A DNA stretch of 64,000 bases from Salvia splendens (lineage: Eukaryota; Streptophyta; Magnoliopsida; Lamiales; Lamiaceae). The position numbers were made by a program, and so were the translations under genes. Where the stretch lies: contig NC_056049.1 in assembly GCF_004379255.2 (NCBI RefSeq), positions 14,430,063 to 14,494,062 of the forward strand, in the 5' to 3' direction. Shown in pieces: positions 10,005 to 18,849 of the stretch. A model generated the notes under the pieces. The model saw only the letters and a list, made by a program, of their open reading frames with translations. It did not search any database and was not told the origin of the DNA. Position 1 is the first letter of the stretch. Each line of letters starts with the position of its first letter.

Positions 10005-12165
10005 ATTTTTTTTTAAAACCAAACACACCCCAAAGGGCGGAGGGTTGAGGCGGACCCACACCTGTGCATTACCAAAACCATTGGTTACAAACTCGCCAAG
10101 GCATGACAAATTAGAGTACAACGAGGGCCTCCCTAACAACTAGAGGTGGTCATCTATATACTCTCAAAATCCAATTACCATTTGATACAACCTTTGTATC
10201 CCCAACACTTCTGTCCATCACCTAGCTAAGGCCCGCAATAGGGATACCTCCGCTAGGTACATGCCCTCCTGGATCAAGGTCCTCGATGTGGCCCTCTATC
10301 TCCCGGTTGGGGCGCCCACATGCGACACTCATGGAGCTAAAGCTCGCGTCATTCGCACCCGATGGGACACTCCCAAATGTCACCGTAGCAACATTCTCCT
10401 TCAAATGCCAATCATCCACGTGTGGAGCCTTGGTGTGCATATCGCCCTCATGCACTTTTCCTTTCCTCCTCCTCGACACCAATTGGAAGCCATCCTCATC
10501 CACATTTGGGTGACTCCTACTAGCCACTCTTGACTTTGACGATCCTGCACCCAATGTACCCTATATGTACTCCGCGTGAATATTACAATCTTTGGACTTC
10601 TCCAACTGTCCAATGGACGATGGAGTGCCATTCGCCTTTGGGCGCCACTCACGGTGGATGATCTTGGCGGCATGGCTTGAAAGGTTCTCCTTGTATGATG
10701 CTCGGCGACCCTTGTCTCTACCCCGAAACTTCCTTCCCGCTGCATGGCAATCCTCTTTCTCATGCCCAACATGTTTACAATTATCACAAAACAATGGAAT
10801 ACGGTCCCATGCCACTTTGTACCTCGAGTCTTTGCCTCGGATATTAAGGATGATCTCTTCCGTCGGGGGAGTAGAGATGTCAATCTCTACGCAAATCCTT
10901 GAGAAGGAGAGTCGGCTTTGATGAATTGTGGCATGATCGGCTTGTAGTGGCTTGCCAAGAGGGCCGATTCCTCATAGAGATGAGCCGGTATACCTAATAT
11001 GTTACACCACACGGCAACAATTGGCGACTCAAAGAACGTGTCAAAATCCGGCGCCCACTTGAACACCCTCATCGGATGGCAATCATCATACCAATTCGGA
11101 CTCCCATTAGGGCCATTTAGCACCTTAGCATAATCGGCCACCTCTTGAAATTGGAGTAAAATATGCTTAGCATTCAAGTATTTCCATGTGAATGCTCCAA
11201 CTAGCCCCATGCCACTAAGACTTTTTTGAATTTGGGTTGTGGACGGGAGTGAATGGGAGAACTTCCCGACAATAGCTAGCCCTAGCTTCTCCGAGAGAAA
11301 ATCCGTTTCGAAATCGGAAAAGGAGAGCGATGGCGTACCTTCAAATGAGCCGGCTGTACCCAAAGGCTTGGTCTTGCCGTCGTCCAAGGGGATTGGCTCG
11401 GACTTTCGATTTGGGACTGATGAACCCTCCACGGCGATTGGAATGATTTGGGACCGGTCCCCCCGCGGTTGGAATGATTCGTTGCCGCCTTCCACACATT
11501 CGCCGACGGTACCAGCATTTCCGGCGAAGATTCCGGCGGTGCCAGCTTTTCCGGTGACGGCTCCGGCGGTTGTGCCATGGGGGCACGGTCTTCCATGCGT
11601 GCATCAGCCTCAAGGTGGAGGTAAGTAGCACATGGTATTGCTTCTGAGTACAAATTGTCATTTTCCCCATTTGGATCAACACCTTCTTCCCCATGCAAAG
11701 TGGTCTTTGTCTCTACCTCTTTTTGCAAGTCACATGCCACCCCATCATCTAGCCTAGGACCCATGTGATGTATTGTACTTGCACCGGTTGGGTGGTGGTC
11801 TAGCTCACTCCGGCTCGCCGGCGCCGGCGAAATTCCAGCCACCTCCTCGGAGTTGAGCATTTCCATTGCAATCTTCTTCTCTTCCATCTTTGCTGTCGAC
11901 TCCTTCATCGGCTCAACTACCTCCCGGAAACCGGATTTGACTGGTGGGTCCACTAGGTCATCGTCCGAGATTCCGGCAGCAAAATACCGTTCATGGTCGA
12001 GAAGGAGTAAGTGACCCGTAGCTGCTTCGAAGCTGCCCGACCTCGCCATTTGAGCAAACGTTCTCATCGTATACCCATCGGAAGGCTGCTCTCCTTCCGG
12101 CGACGCCATCTCCTCATCATTTTTCCCGGCGAGTAGCTCCTTGGCCATTTCGAAGATCATTTTTT
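10005..12165 (-). mobile_element. ORF1-only LINE copy N2, 3' part
   Basis: The poly(A) tail (T-run about 10006-10013) abuts the TSD. The 3' UTR with the terminal hairpin (CGCCC/GGGTG) and the ORF follow. The right side ends in the KKKMIFEM start region, where the long poly(A) of N3 was inserted. The remainder of N2, overlapping this piece by about 560 bp, is at 14812-15670. Confidence 0.82.
10222..12154 (-). pseudogene. N2 ORF1-like protein, frameshifted
   Basis: Open segments cover MIFEMAKELLAG (about 12152) through the acidic/proline-rich region, the DUF4283 domain (KLGLAIVGKFSHSLPS, WKYLNAKHILLQF, VFKWAPDFDTFFESP), the knuckle CDNCKHVGHEKEDC and the tail DGFQLVSRRRKGK, with the stop at 10222. 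Frames change near 11440 (an extra short repeat of GIGMIWDRSP-coding bases), near 10950 (a deletion removing AIGKLLGKPLQ) and near 10840. It shares diagnostic changes with 14812-15580, such as loss of the VLESC codons and GVDPNGEND, showing that both belong to one original copy. Confidence 0.8.
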
Positions 12166-12207
<42 letters not shown>

Positions 12208-14811
12208 AAACACCCCGAGGGGCGGAGGGTTGAGGCGGACCCACACCTGTGCATTACCAAAAACCAATCGAAACAGCCAACCATACACCGAGTCGCCCAA
12301 AAGTGACGACTCGCCAAGACATGACAAATTAGAGTACAAAGAGGGCCTCCCTAGCGACTAGGATGGTCATCTATCTACTCTCAAAATTCCTATTACAATT
12401 TGATGCAACCTTTGCATCCCCAACGACCTTTGTCCATCACCTAGTTAAGGCCCACAATAGGGATACCTCCGCAAGGGACATGCCCTCCTGGGTCAAGGAC
12501 CTCGATGGTGCCCTCTATCTCCCGGTTGGGGGGCCCACATGCGACACTCATGGAGCAAATGCTCGAGTCATTCGCACCCGATGGGACACTCCCAAATGTC
12601 ACCGTAGCAACATTCTCCTTCAAATGCCAATCATCACCGTTTGGAGCCTTGGTGTGCATACCGCCCTCATGTATCTTTCCCTTCCTCTTCCTCAACACCA
12701 ATTGGAAGCCATCCTTGTCCACACTTGGGTGACTCCTACTAGCCACCCTTGGCTTTGCCGATCCCGCACCCGATGTACCCTCAATGTTCTCCGCATGGTT
12801 GTTACAATCTTTGGCTTTATCCAATTGTCCAAAGGACGGTGGGGTGCCGGACCAAGCATCCGCCTTTGGACGCCACTCACAGCGGATGATCTTGGCGGGA
12901 TGGCTCGAATGGTTCTCCTTGGATGGTGCTCGGCGCTCCTTGTCTCTACCCCGAGCCTTTCTTCCTGTTGCATGGCAATCCTCTTTCTCATGCCCAACAT
13001 GTTTACAATTAGCACAGAAAAGTGGAATACGGTCCCATGCCACTTTGTACCGTGAATCTTTGCCTCGGATATTAAGGATGATCTCTTTCGTCGGAGGAAT
13101 AGAGATGTCAATCTCTATGCAAATCCTCGCGAAGGAGAGTCGGTTTTGATGGATTGAAGCATGATCGGCTTGTAGTGGCTTGCCTAGTAGTTTACCAATC
13201 GCCATGAGAGCCGATTCCTCATAAAGATGCGCCGGGATTCCCATGATGTTGCACCAAACGGCAACAACCGGCGACTCGAAGAAGGTATCAAAGTCCGGCG
13301 CCCACTTAAACACCCTCATCGGGTGGATCGCAACAAACCAAATGGGGTTCCCATTGGGGCCATTTAAGACCTTAGCATAGTCGGCCATCGCTTGGAATTG
13401 AATTAAGATATGCTTAGCGTTCAAGTATTTCCAAGTAAAAGAACCCACAAACCCCAAACCTCCAAGGCTTTTTTGAATTTGGGAGGAGGATGGGAGCGAG
13501 TGTGAGAACTTTCCAACGACGGCTAGCCCTAGCTTCTCCGAGAGGTCGTCCGTTTCTGAATCGGAGAAGGTAAGGGTTGGTGTGCCATCAAAGCATCCGG
13601 CCTTCCCCACGGCTTTAATCTTGGTGTCATCCAAAGGTATTGGCTCGGCCTTAAAGGCCTTGAACGTGGCTGATTCTCCTTCCACGCTCCCCGACCCCTT
13701 TTGGGGGTGGGGTAATTTCGCCCCCTTCCAAGCTCCCGCCGGCGGCACCAGGTTTTCCGGCGAGTTTTTCGGCCGCTGTGCGTCGGGGGTCCGGTCCCCT
13801 TTGTGTTCACCATGACCGATTGGTATGGGAGGAGGGTGTGTGGCACATGGAGTAGAATTTGAATTCAAATTGCCACTTACCCAAAGAGAGCCAACACTTC
13901 CTTCCCCATGCAAAGTAAGCTTTGTCTTTTCCCTCATTTGTGAGTCACATGCATCCAACTCCTCACATGTCACCCCCACATCAAGACAAGGATGCACATG
14001 CTCCCTTGTACCTTCCACATGCTGATGGTTGACCAGCACCATCTCCTTGGCTGTTACATCACCGTTCCGGCTGGCCGGCGCCGGCGAAGTTCCGGCTACC
14101 CCCTCAAAATCGGAGTCCTCTAAATCACACGTTGGTGTACTCCCCTCCTTGTCTATTTGAGCTGATGCGTTCAGCACCTCCCCAACACAAGCTTGTTCAA
14201 CCTCCGGCGACCCCCTCCCTTCACCCAGATTTGATGTCGACTCCTTCTTCGGTTCATCTACCTCCCGGGAGCTGGGTTTGAATGGGGGGTCCACTAGGTC
14301 ATCGTCCGAGATTCCGGCAGCAAAATACCGCTCATGGTCGAGAAGGAGTAAGTGACCCGTAGCTGTTTCGAAGGGGCCCGGCTTCGCCATTTGAGCAAAC
14401 GTTCTCCTCGGATACCCATCGGAAGGCAGCTCTCCTTCCGGCGACGCCGTCCCCTCATCATTTTTTCCGGCGAGTAGCTCCTCGGCCATTTCGAAGATCA
14501 TTTTCTTCTTGATTCGACTAACCCCCGAAATAGTCTCAAGGCCTGCGCGTTTCAGCTCACTTCGGCCTCTCTCGGGGAAAGGAGTCCCGGCCCTCTTTGT
14601 CTTTGGCCGTGGGTTGAGAGGGAGATTCCGTTCCGGCGAGTGAGGAGATTGGGTCGTGTGAGATGAGACCGTAGCAGCCTCAACCGCCGGTTCACCACCG
14701 GACTTCACCATGTGTCGGATGCAACAATCACATTTCACCTCCCTCAAAGGGGAGGGAGGGAGAGAGGGCGGATTCTAGTGAGAAGGGAGAGCAACCAACC
14801 AAACTTCAGCC
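12166..14811 (-). mobile_element. ORF1-only LINE copy N3 (intact ORF)
   Basis: Complete N-family element. A very long poly(A) (T-run to 12203) is followed by the terminal hairpin CGCCCC/GGGGTG (12211-12224), the 3' UTR, an intact ORF (12441-14711), a 5' UTR with a G/C-rich hairpin and the CT-rich 5' end near 14790. It is flanked on both sides by the same roughly 560 bp of N2 sequence (11608-12165 and 14812-15375) in direct orientation. Confidence 0.85.
12441..14711 (-). CDS. Intact ORF1-like DUF4283/CCHC protein of N3, 756 aa
   Basis: I chose the start MVKSGGEPAVEA at 14709-14711 because it is shared by N1, N2 and N8; an upstream in-frame ATG (14747) only reads through the leader. Residue order: a short head with the basic segment RPKTKRAGTP, then SRIKKKMIFEMAEELL, about 300 residues of acidic/proline-rich linker, DUF4283 (about 390-560: KLGLAVVGKFSHSLPS, WKYLNAKHILIQF, MRVFKWAPDFDTF, SRLSFARI-like block), knuckle CANCKHVGHEKEDC, and basic tail GFQLVLRKRKGK. 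There is no nuclease, polymerase or membrane segment. Family knowledge: DUF4283/CCHC proteins are LINE ORF1 nucleic-acid-binding proteins. Inference: it packages N and perhaps L RNA. This is the only N copy here with an uninterrupted frame. Confidence 0.85.
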   Translation of the reverse strand: MVKSGGEPAVEAATVSSHTTQSPHSPERNLPLNPRPKTKRAGTPFPERGRSELKRAGLETISGVSRIKKKMIFEMAEELLAGKNDEGTASPEGELPSDGYPRRTFAQMAKPGPFETATGHLLLLDHERYFAAGISDDDLVDPPFKPSSREVDEPKKESTSNLGEGRGSPEVEQACVGEVLNASAQIDKEGSTPTCDLEDSDFEGVAGTSPAPASRNGDVTAKEMVLVNHQHVEGTREHVHPCLDVGVTCEELDACDSQMREKTKLTLHGEGSVGSLWVSGNLNSNSTPCATHPPPIPIGHGEHKGDRTPDAQRPKNSPENLVPPAGAWKGAKLPHPQKGSGSVEGESATFKAFKAEPIPLDDTKIKAVGKAGCFDGTPTLTFSDSETDDLSEKLGLAVVGKFSHSLPSSSQIQKSLGGLGFVGSFTWKYLNAKHILIQFQAMADYAKVLNGPNGNPIWFVAIHPMRVFKWAPDFDTFFESPVVAVWCNIMGIPAHLYEESALMAIGKLLGKPLQADHASIHQNRLSFARICIEIDISIPPTKEIILNIRGKDSRYKVAWDRIPLFCANCKHVGHEKEDCHATGRKARGRDKERRAPSKENHSSHPAKIIRCEWRPKADAWSGTPPSFGQLDKAKDCNNHAENIEGTSGAGSAKPRVASRSHPSVDKDGFQLVLRKRKGKIHEGGMHTKAPNGDDWHLKENVATVTFGSVPSGANDSSICSMSVACGPPNREIEGTIEVLDPGGHVPCGGIPIVGLN

Positions 14812-15670
14812 CTTGAAGGTGGAGGTAAGTAGCACATGGTATTGCTTGTGAGTACAAATTGTCATTTTCCCCATTTGGATCAACACCTTCTTCCCCATGC
14901 AAAGTGGTCTTTGTCTCTACCTCTTTTTGCAAGTCACATGCCACCCCATCATCTAGCCTAGGACCCATGTGATGTATTGTACTTGCACCGGTTGGGTGGT
15001 GGTCTAGCTCACTCCGGCTCGCCGGCGCCGGCGAAATTCCGGCCACCCCCTCGGAGTTGAGCATTTCCATTGCAATCTTCTTCTTCTTTTCTTCCATCTT
15101 TGCTGTCGACTCCTTCATCGGCTCAACTACCTCCCGGAAACCGGATTTGACTGGTGGGTCCACTAGGTCATCGTCCGAGATTCCGGCAGCAAAATACCGT
15201 TCATGGTCGAGAAGGAGTAAGTGACCCGTAGCTGCTTCGAAGCTGCCCGGCCTCGCCATTTGAGCAAACGTTCTCATCGTATACCCATCGGAAGGCTGCT
15301 CTCCTTCCGGCGACGCCATCTCCTCATCATTTTTCCCGGCGAGTAGCTCCTCGGCCATTTCGAAGATCATTTTTTTCTTGATTCGACTAACCCCCGAAAT
15401 AGTCTCAAGGCCTGTGCATTTCAGCTCACGTCGGCCTCTCTCAAGGAAAGGAGTCCCGGCCCTCTTCGTCTTTGGCCGTGGGATGAAAGGGAGACTCCGT
15501 TCCGGCGAGCGGGGTGATTGGATCGTGTGAGATGAAACCGTAGCAGCCTCAACCGCCGGTTCTCCGCCGGCCTTCACCATAGTCGTGGCTGAAGATTACA
15601 TTTCACCTCCCTCAAAGGGGAGGGAGGGAGGGTGGACGAAATCTAGAGAGAAGGGAGAGCAAGTCCTTCG
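14812..15670 (-). mobile_element. ORF1-only LINE copy N2, 5' part
   Basis: Contains the 5' UTR (hairpin CCTCCC...GGGAGG) and the ORF start at 15578-15580 (MVKAGGEPAVEA) down to YLHLQGLKFG, where N3 cuts in. Here the SRIKKKMIFEM junction is open (CGA kept), unlike N1 and N7. The right edge at 15670 abuts the TSD 15671-15690, after which LINE L8 endonuclease sequence resumes for about 30 nt. Confidence 0.8.
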
Positions 15671-15722
15671 ATGTGAGCGGTTCCATTATTGCAAGAAATT
15701 GAATCAAGTGAGCATGAATTAA

Positions 15723-15883
15723 TCTTGTGGTGTTTTTTGCTTTTTGATAGTTCTTGCTTTTGGTTGTAAAAGCTACGTGTAATCTTATGTCTTGAGATAG
15801 GGCAATTGTAACCGAGAACTATTTTGCTCTGTAGGGATGAGGGACCCACGAACCCTCCACCGTGAAGGTGTTTGAAAAAAAAA
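15723..15883 (+). mobile_element. LINE 3'-terminal fragment with poly(A)
   Basis: Plus-strand sequence ending GGGACCCACGAACCC, a CACC-GTGAA-GGTG hairpin, GTTTG and an A-run (about 15873-15882), the 3' terminus of the L family. The preceding 100 nt do not match the L2 or L3 3' UTR, so it is a 5'-truncated copy of another subfamily or a short element sharing the LINE 3' end. The left boundary is approximate. Confidence 0.65.
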
Positions 15884-17396
15884 ATGTTCGGGATATTCTC
15901 GGGGACAAAGACTTGTGGCCTGTCGGTGTTTGGAATTCCCCAGAACAGGTCCGCCATTGTTTTTAGAGTGTGGTTTGGTTTCGGGTTGGTGTCGTTACTA
16001 CCGGCCTGGTTCGGGACATTCGTGTTTTTGCTCGACATCCCTCCTGTTCTAGCCACAGAGTATCGGCTCGGTTGACCGGGGTTGGCTTGGGGCTTCTCCG
16101 GAGCATACCCAATCTTGTGAGGGTCTGAAGCCCCCGTAACGGCCGAAGCGCACGGAACCCCCGAGACGCCCGAGACGCCCGAGATACCCGACATGCCCGA
16201 GACTCCCGAGACGTCCGAGACGTCCGTGACGCCCGACGTTTGCTTGTTCCTCGGCACTGAAATCGGGGCGCGATTGGTATCGACCCGACCCTCATCCCTT
16301 TCCAACATGACGTGGGATGGCTGGCCACCCGTCTTTGGCTTCGGCCATACACCTGCATTTCCGGGCTGCGGATGTCCATTTTCAAAGGAGTCCCAAAGTC
16401 TACGTGTTCTCACCCTCTCAAGGGGTAGGAAGTCCTCGTAGGATGGAGCATGCGATTCCCAAAGCATTGGCTCTGGTGGAGCGGTGGCCGTCGGCCGGAG
16501 AGAAGGGGACTCGGCCGACGAGAGCTCAACCTCCGAGTGATTGGGAATGATAAGGGGCTGCGCCGCCTTGTTGTCAATCATTTCCTCCATGTCCATAGAG
16601 GCAAGATGGAGGATGTTGTCCTTTTTTCCACCCATCTCGCTACCCGCGACCAATGCACCATGTGACTCGTCTAGTTGGTATGGGACCATGCTACTTTCCA
16701 AGAGGGGATTTGTTTCTCTTACCAAATTAGGGATGTTGACAATCGTATCTCCCAAGGTACCCTGTCAGCACATGTGACGCCTCCGTTAGGATGGTAAGGG
16801 ACAAAGGAGCTTTTCAAAAGGGATTTTGTTCCTTTATCCAAATTTGGCAAGCTGACTACTCCAACCACCACGGGGTGTTGTGCATCACGTTGGCCAGCAT
16901 GAAGAGGTGGGGGGACGTACGCGGCTGGATCTCTACTTGCTCCAACGGTCGACCGGCCGTCGCCGGAGGGTAGGATCTCCTCGGTATCATAGCTATGCTC
17001 TTTTTCCGCGTTGTCGACCATGAAGTCGCCCGTGGACTCCGTAGGAGTCCCCTCCTTGTCTGGCGATAGGGTTGCCGGAAAAAGGGGTCCCTTACGTTTC
17101 AACGTCTCGGAGGGAGACCCTTCATCCGCCCCAAAGGAGAGTTTCTTCCGAAGTTGCTTATCCTCCGGGAGAGGTGAAGGCACGAACCTTTTCTGACCGG
17201 TTCCTTTGGAAGAGGGAGCCGGGGTGCTCTTTCTATCCACAATCCGACTCTTCTTGGTTTTCTTTTTCGAACCTATGGCCGGTAGCTTCGAAGTTGTGTC
17301 CTCACTCGAGAGGAAGACCATTTGTTGGTCCGGGATAGTCCTCGCCTCCTCGGGGTCCGCCGAGGGAGGGGTAGGGTTCGGTGAGGGTTCCGGCAT
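15884..17396 (-). pseudogene. LINE ORF1 N-terminal half (L9), one frameshift
   Basis: The start ATG 17394-17396 reads MPEPSPNPTPPSADPEE, then ARTIPDQQMVFLSS, the basic STPAPSSKGTGQKRFVPSP and EDKQLRKKLSFG, all shared with L2, L3 and L12. The frame changes near 16745 (SLPNLDKGTKSLLKSS is followed by a second, related NIPNLVRETNPLLESS block). The open part ends with PSYEDFLPLERVRTRR and MADLFWGIPNTDRPQVFVPENIPNI, the sequence that directly precedes DUF4283 in other copies. A run of V-S-G repeats near 16158-16238 is peculiar to this copy. Confidence 0.8.
16158..16238. repeat. 9-bp minisatellite, about 9 units, coding for (V/M/I)-S-G
   Basis: Tandem CCCGAGACG-type units with small variations. 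On the minus strand they are in frame with LINE ORF1 and give VSGVSGMSGISG-like repeats. The related ORF1 copies L2 and L3 have no such run at this point. Confidence 0.85.
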
Positions 17397-17645
17397 GGCC
17401 GGCCTAGTGACGTCCTCGCAAGGCCGGTTGTGAGAGGTTTCGGGGTGAGTTGGCTCTAGTTTCCAGCCAAAGAGGAGATTCAAGGTTTTGGAGCGACGAG
17501 TTTGGAGTGAGTGTTGGTGAGGGTTGCGCACGAGATGAATGAGACGTGGGAGTGGTAGGAAGCGGGTGTTCAACGTCCGGCGGAGCAGCAAACTTGTGAT
17601 GGTTGGGTGGGAGAATCTAGAGAGAAGGGAGAGCTTCTCTCTCTT

Positions 17646-17875
17646 TTAATTCCGTTTCACTGATTCTTTTTTCGTAATGAGGATATGCTTAGCATTAATG
17701 AAGTTCCAATTTAGCGTACCTTTCAATTTGAAGTTGGATAGGGCCTTGCGAATAAAGTGGGGGGCTGGGATGGAGTGTGAGAATTTTCCAATCAGGGCGA
17801 GCCCCATGCGATCTGCAAGTTCAGTATTATTAGTATCAGGTATATTAAGACAAGGAATACCGTAGTTCGTAGTCT
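17646..17875 (-). pseudogene. DUF4283 fragment of another LINE ORF1
   Basis: Reads ELADRMGLALIGKFSHSIP, KALSNFKLKGTLNWN and FINAKHIL, the first half of a DUF4283 domain, divergent from both the L and N families of this window. About 75 codons remain. The right side is cut by the 5' end of N5 and the left side by L9. Confidence 0.7.
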
Positions 17876-18545
17876 TTCTCTCTAAAACTCCTCGACGTCG
17901 ACGGTAACCTAGGTGACTTCCCCACCGACGGGCCAGCTGAGGGGCACGCTCAGTCTCTCGGCCAAGGTATCTCGTGTCCAGCCGTAGGCGACGTGTGTTT
18001 GCACCTGATTTCATGGTGAAATCCAGTGGTGAGCTGCCGGAGGGGGATGCCACGGTTGTAAGCTTCACAACGCAGCCCCTCTCCTTGACGGAATGGAACT
18101 TCCCCTCGATCTCAAGACCCAAAACAAAGCGGGCAGGTACGCCGCATCCGGAGAAACCACGACGAGCCCTCATTTGTGCCGGCTCTGAATTTGGATCGAA
18201 GGTTAGTAGGGCCAAAAAGAAGATGGTATTTGAAATGGTCGAGAATCTAGCCGTCGAGACCCATGGTGAAGGGAAGGGATCGTCGAAAATAGGGCAAGTC
18301 CATATTGGGGAGATGTTGAGCTCGTTAGCTCAAATGGCAAATGACGGGCGATCTCCCACGATTGTAATGGAAAAGCTCAACTCTGAGGAGGTGGCCGGAA
18401 TGTCGCCGGCGTCGGCGTGCCAGAGTGAGCTGGGCAAACAGCTACCGTTGCAAGTACATTACATCCAATGGATCCTAAGCTAGATGGTGGGGTGGCATGT
18501 TAGGTTTTGGAAGCATGTGACTTACAAAAAGAGGTAAAGACAAAG
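17876..18545 (+). mobile_element. ORF1-only LINE N5, 5' part
   Basis: Plus-strand N element. CT-rich 5' end (CTTTCTCTCTAAAACTCC) and ORF start at 18013-18015 (MVKSSGELPEGDATVVSF), then SRAKKKMVFEMVENL and LNSEEVAGMSPASA as in N1. After a stop at 18481 the frame-shifted text still matches DLQKEV...TLHG up to 18545, where it joins LINE endonuclease sequence. The DUF4283 part is absent. Confidence 0.78.
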
Positions 18546-18552
18546 TCTACTT

Positions 18553-18690
18553 TGCATGGACCCAAGATACGATGGTGCGGATTTCACATGGGCTAAAAAC
18601 GGGCCATTTGAAAGGTTGAACCGGTTTTTCGTTAGTGAGGCATGGACCAACGCGTTTGAGGCGACAAGGGTAACCAACCTTCCATATAGC
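18553..18690 (+). pseudogene. LINE endonuclease fragment joined to N5
   Basis: Encodes YDGADFTWAKNGPFERLNRF and EATRVTNLP, the middle of the ORF2 endonuclease, in the same orientation as N5 and N6. It is joined to N5 at a short ATGGA overlap and ends where the CT-rich 5' end of N6 begins. Confidence 0.78.
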
Positions 18691-18849
18691 CAACGGGTTG
18701 AAGACAATTGGAAACGCTCTCTAACTTCTCTCTCTAGATTTTCCAACGCCGACGGTAATCTAGCCGGCCTCCCCGCCGAAACGTGCGTGGTCTCTCGGCC
18801 AAGGCTCACTTTGCTCGGTCGGTGGTGATATGCGCTCGCACCCGCCTCA

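Larger units (their letters stand above)
15884..17640 (-). mobile_element. LINE L9: 5' UTR and ORF1 N-terminal half
   Basis: The 5' terminal CT-rich hairpin lies at about 17613-17640, followed on the minus strand by the leader and ORF1. Only the part before the DUF4283 domain survives; it is cut at 15884 by the 3'-terminal LINE fragment. Confidence 0.78.

Noticed and set aside
12441..14747. A resident host gene for a zinc-knuckle protein
   Set aside because: The 756-codon ORF has LINE-type termini, poly(A), sister copies with TSDs and nested insertion context, so it is a retroelement protein.
15723..15883. Twin-priming inversion of LINE L9
   Set aside because: The plus-strand piece has its own poly(A) facing the ORF1 fragment, so it is a separate truncated insertion rather than an inverted 5' part.
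16158..16238. CRISPR-like array
   Set aside because: Nine-base tandem units without spacers, in frame in a LINE ORF1; a minisatellite.
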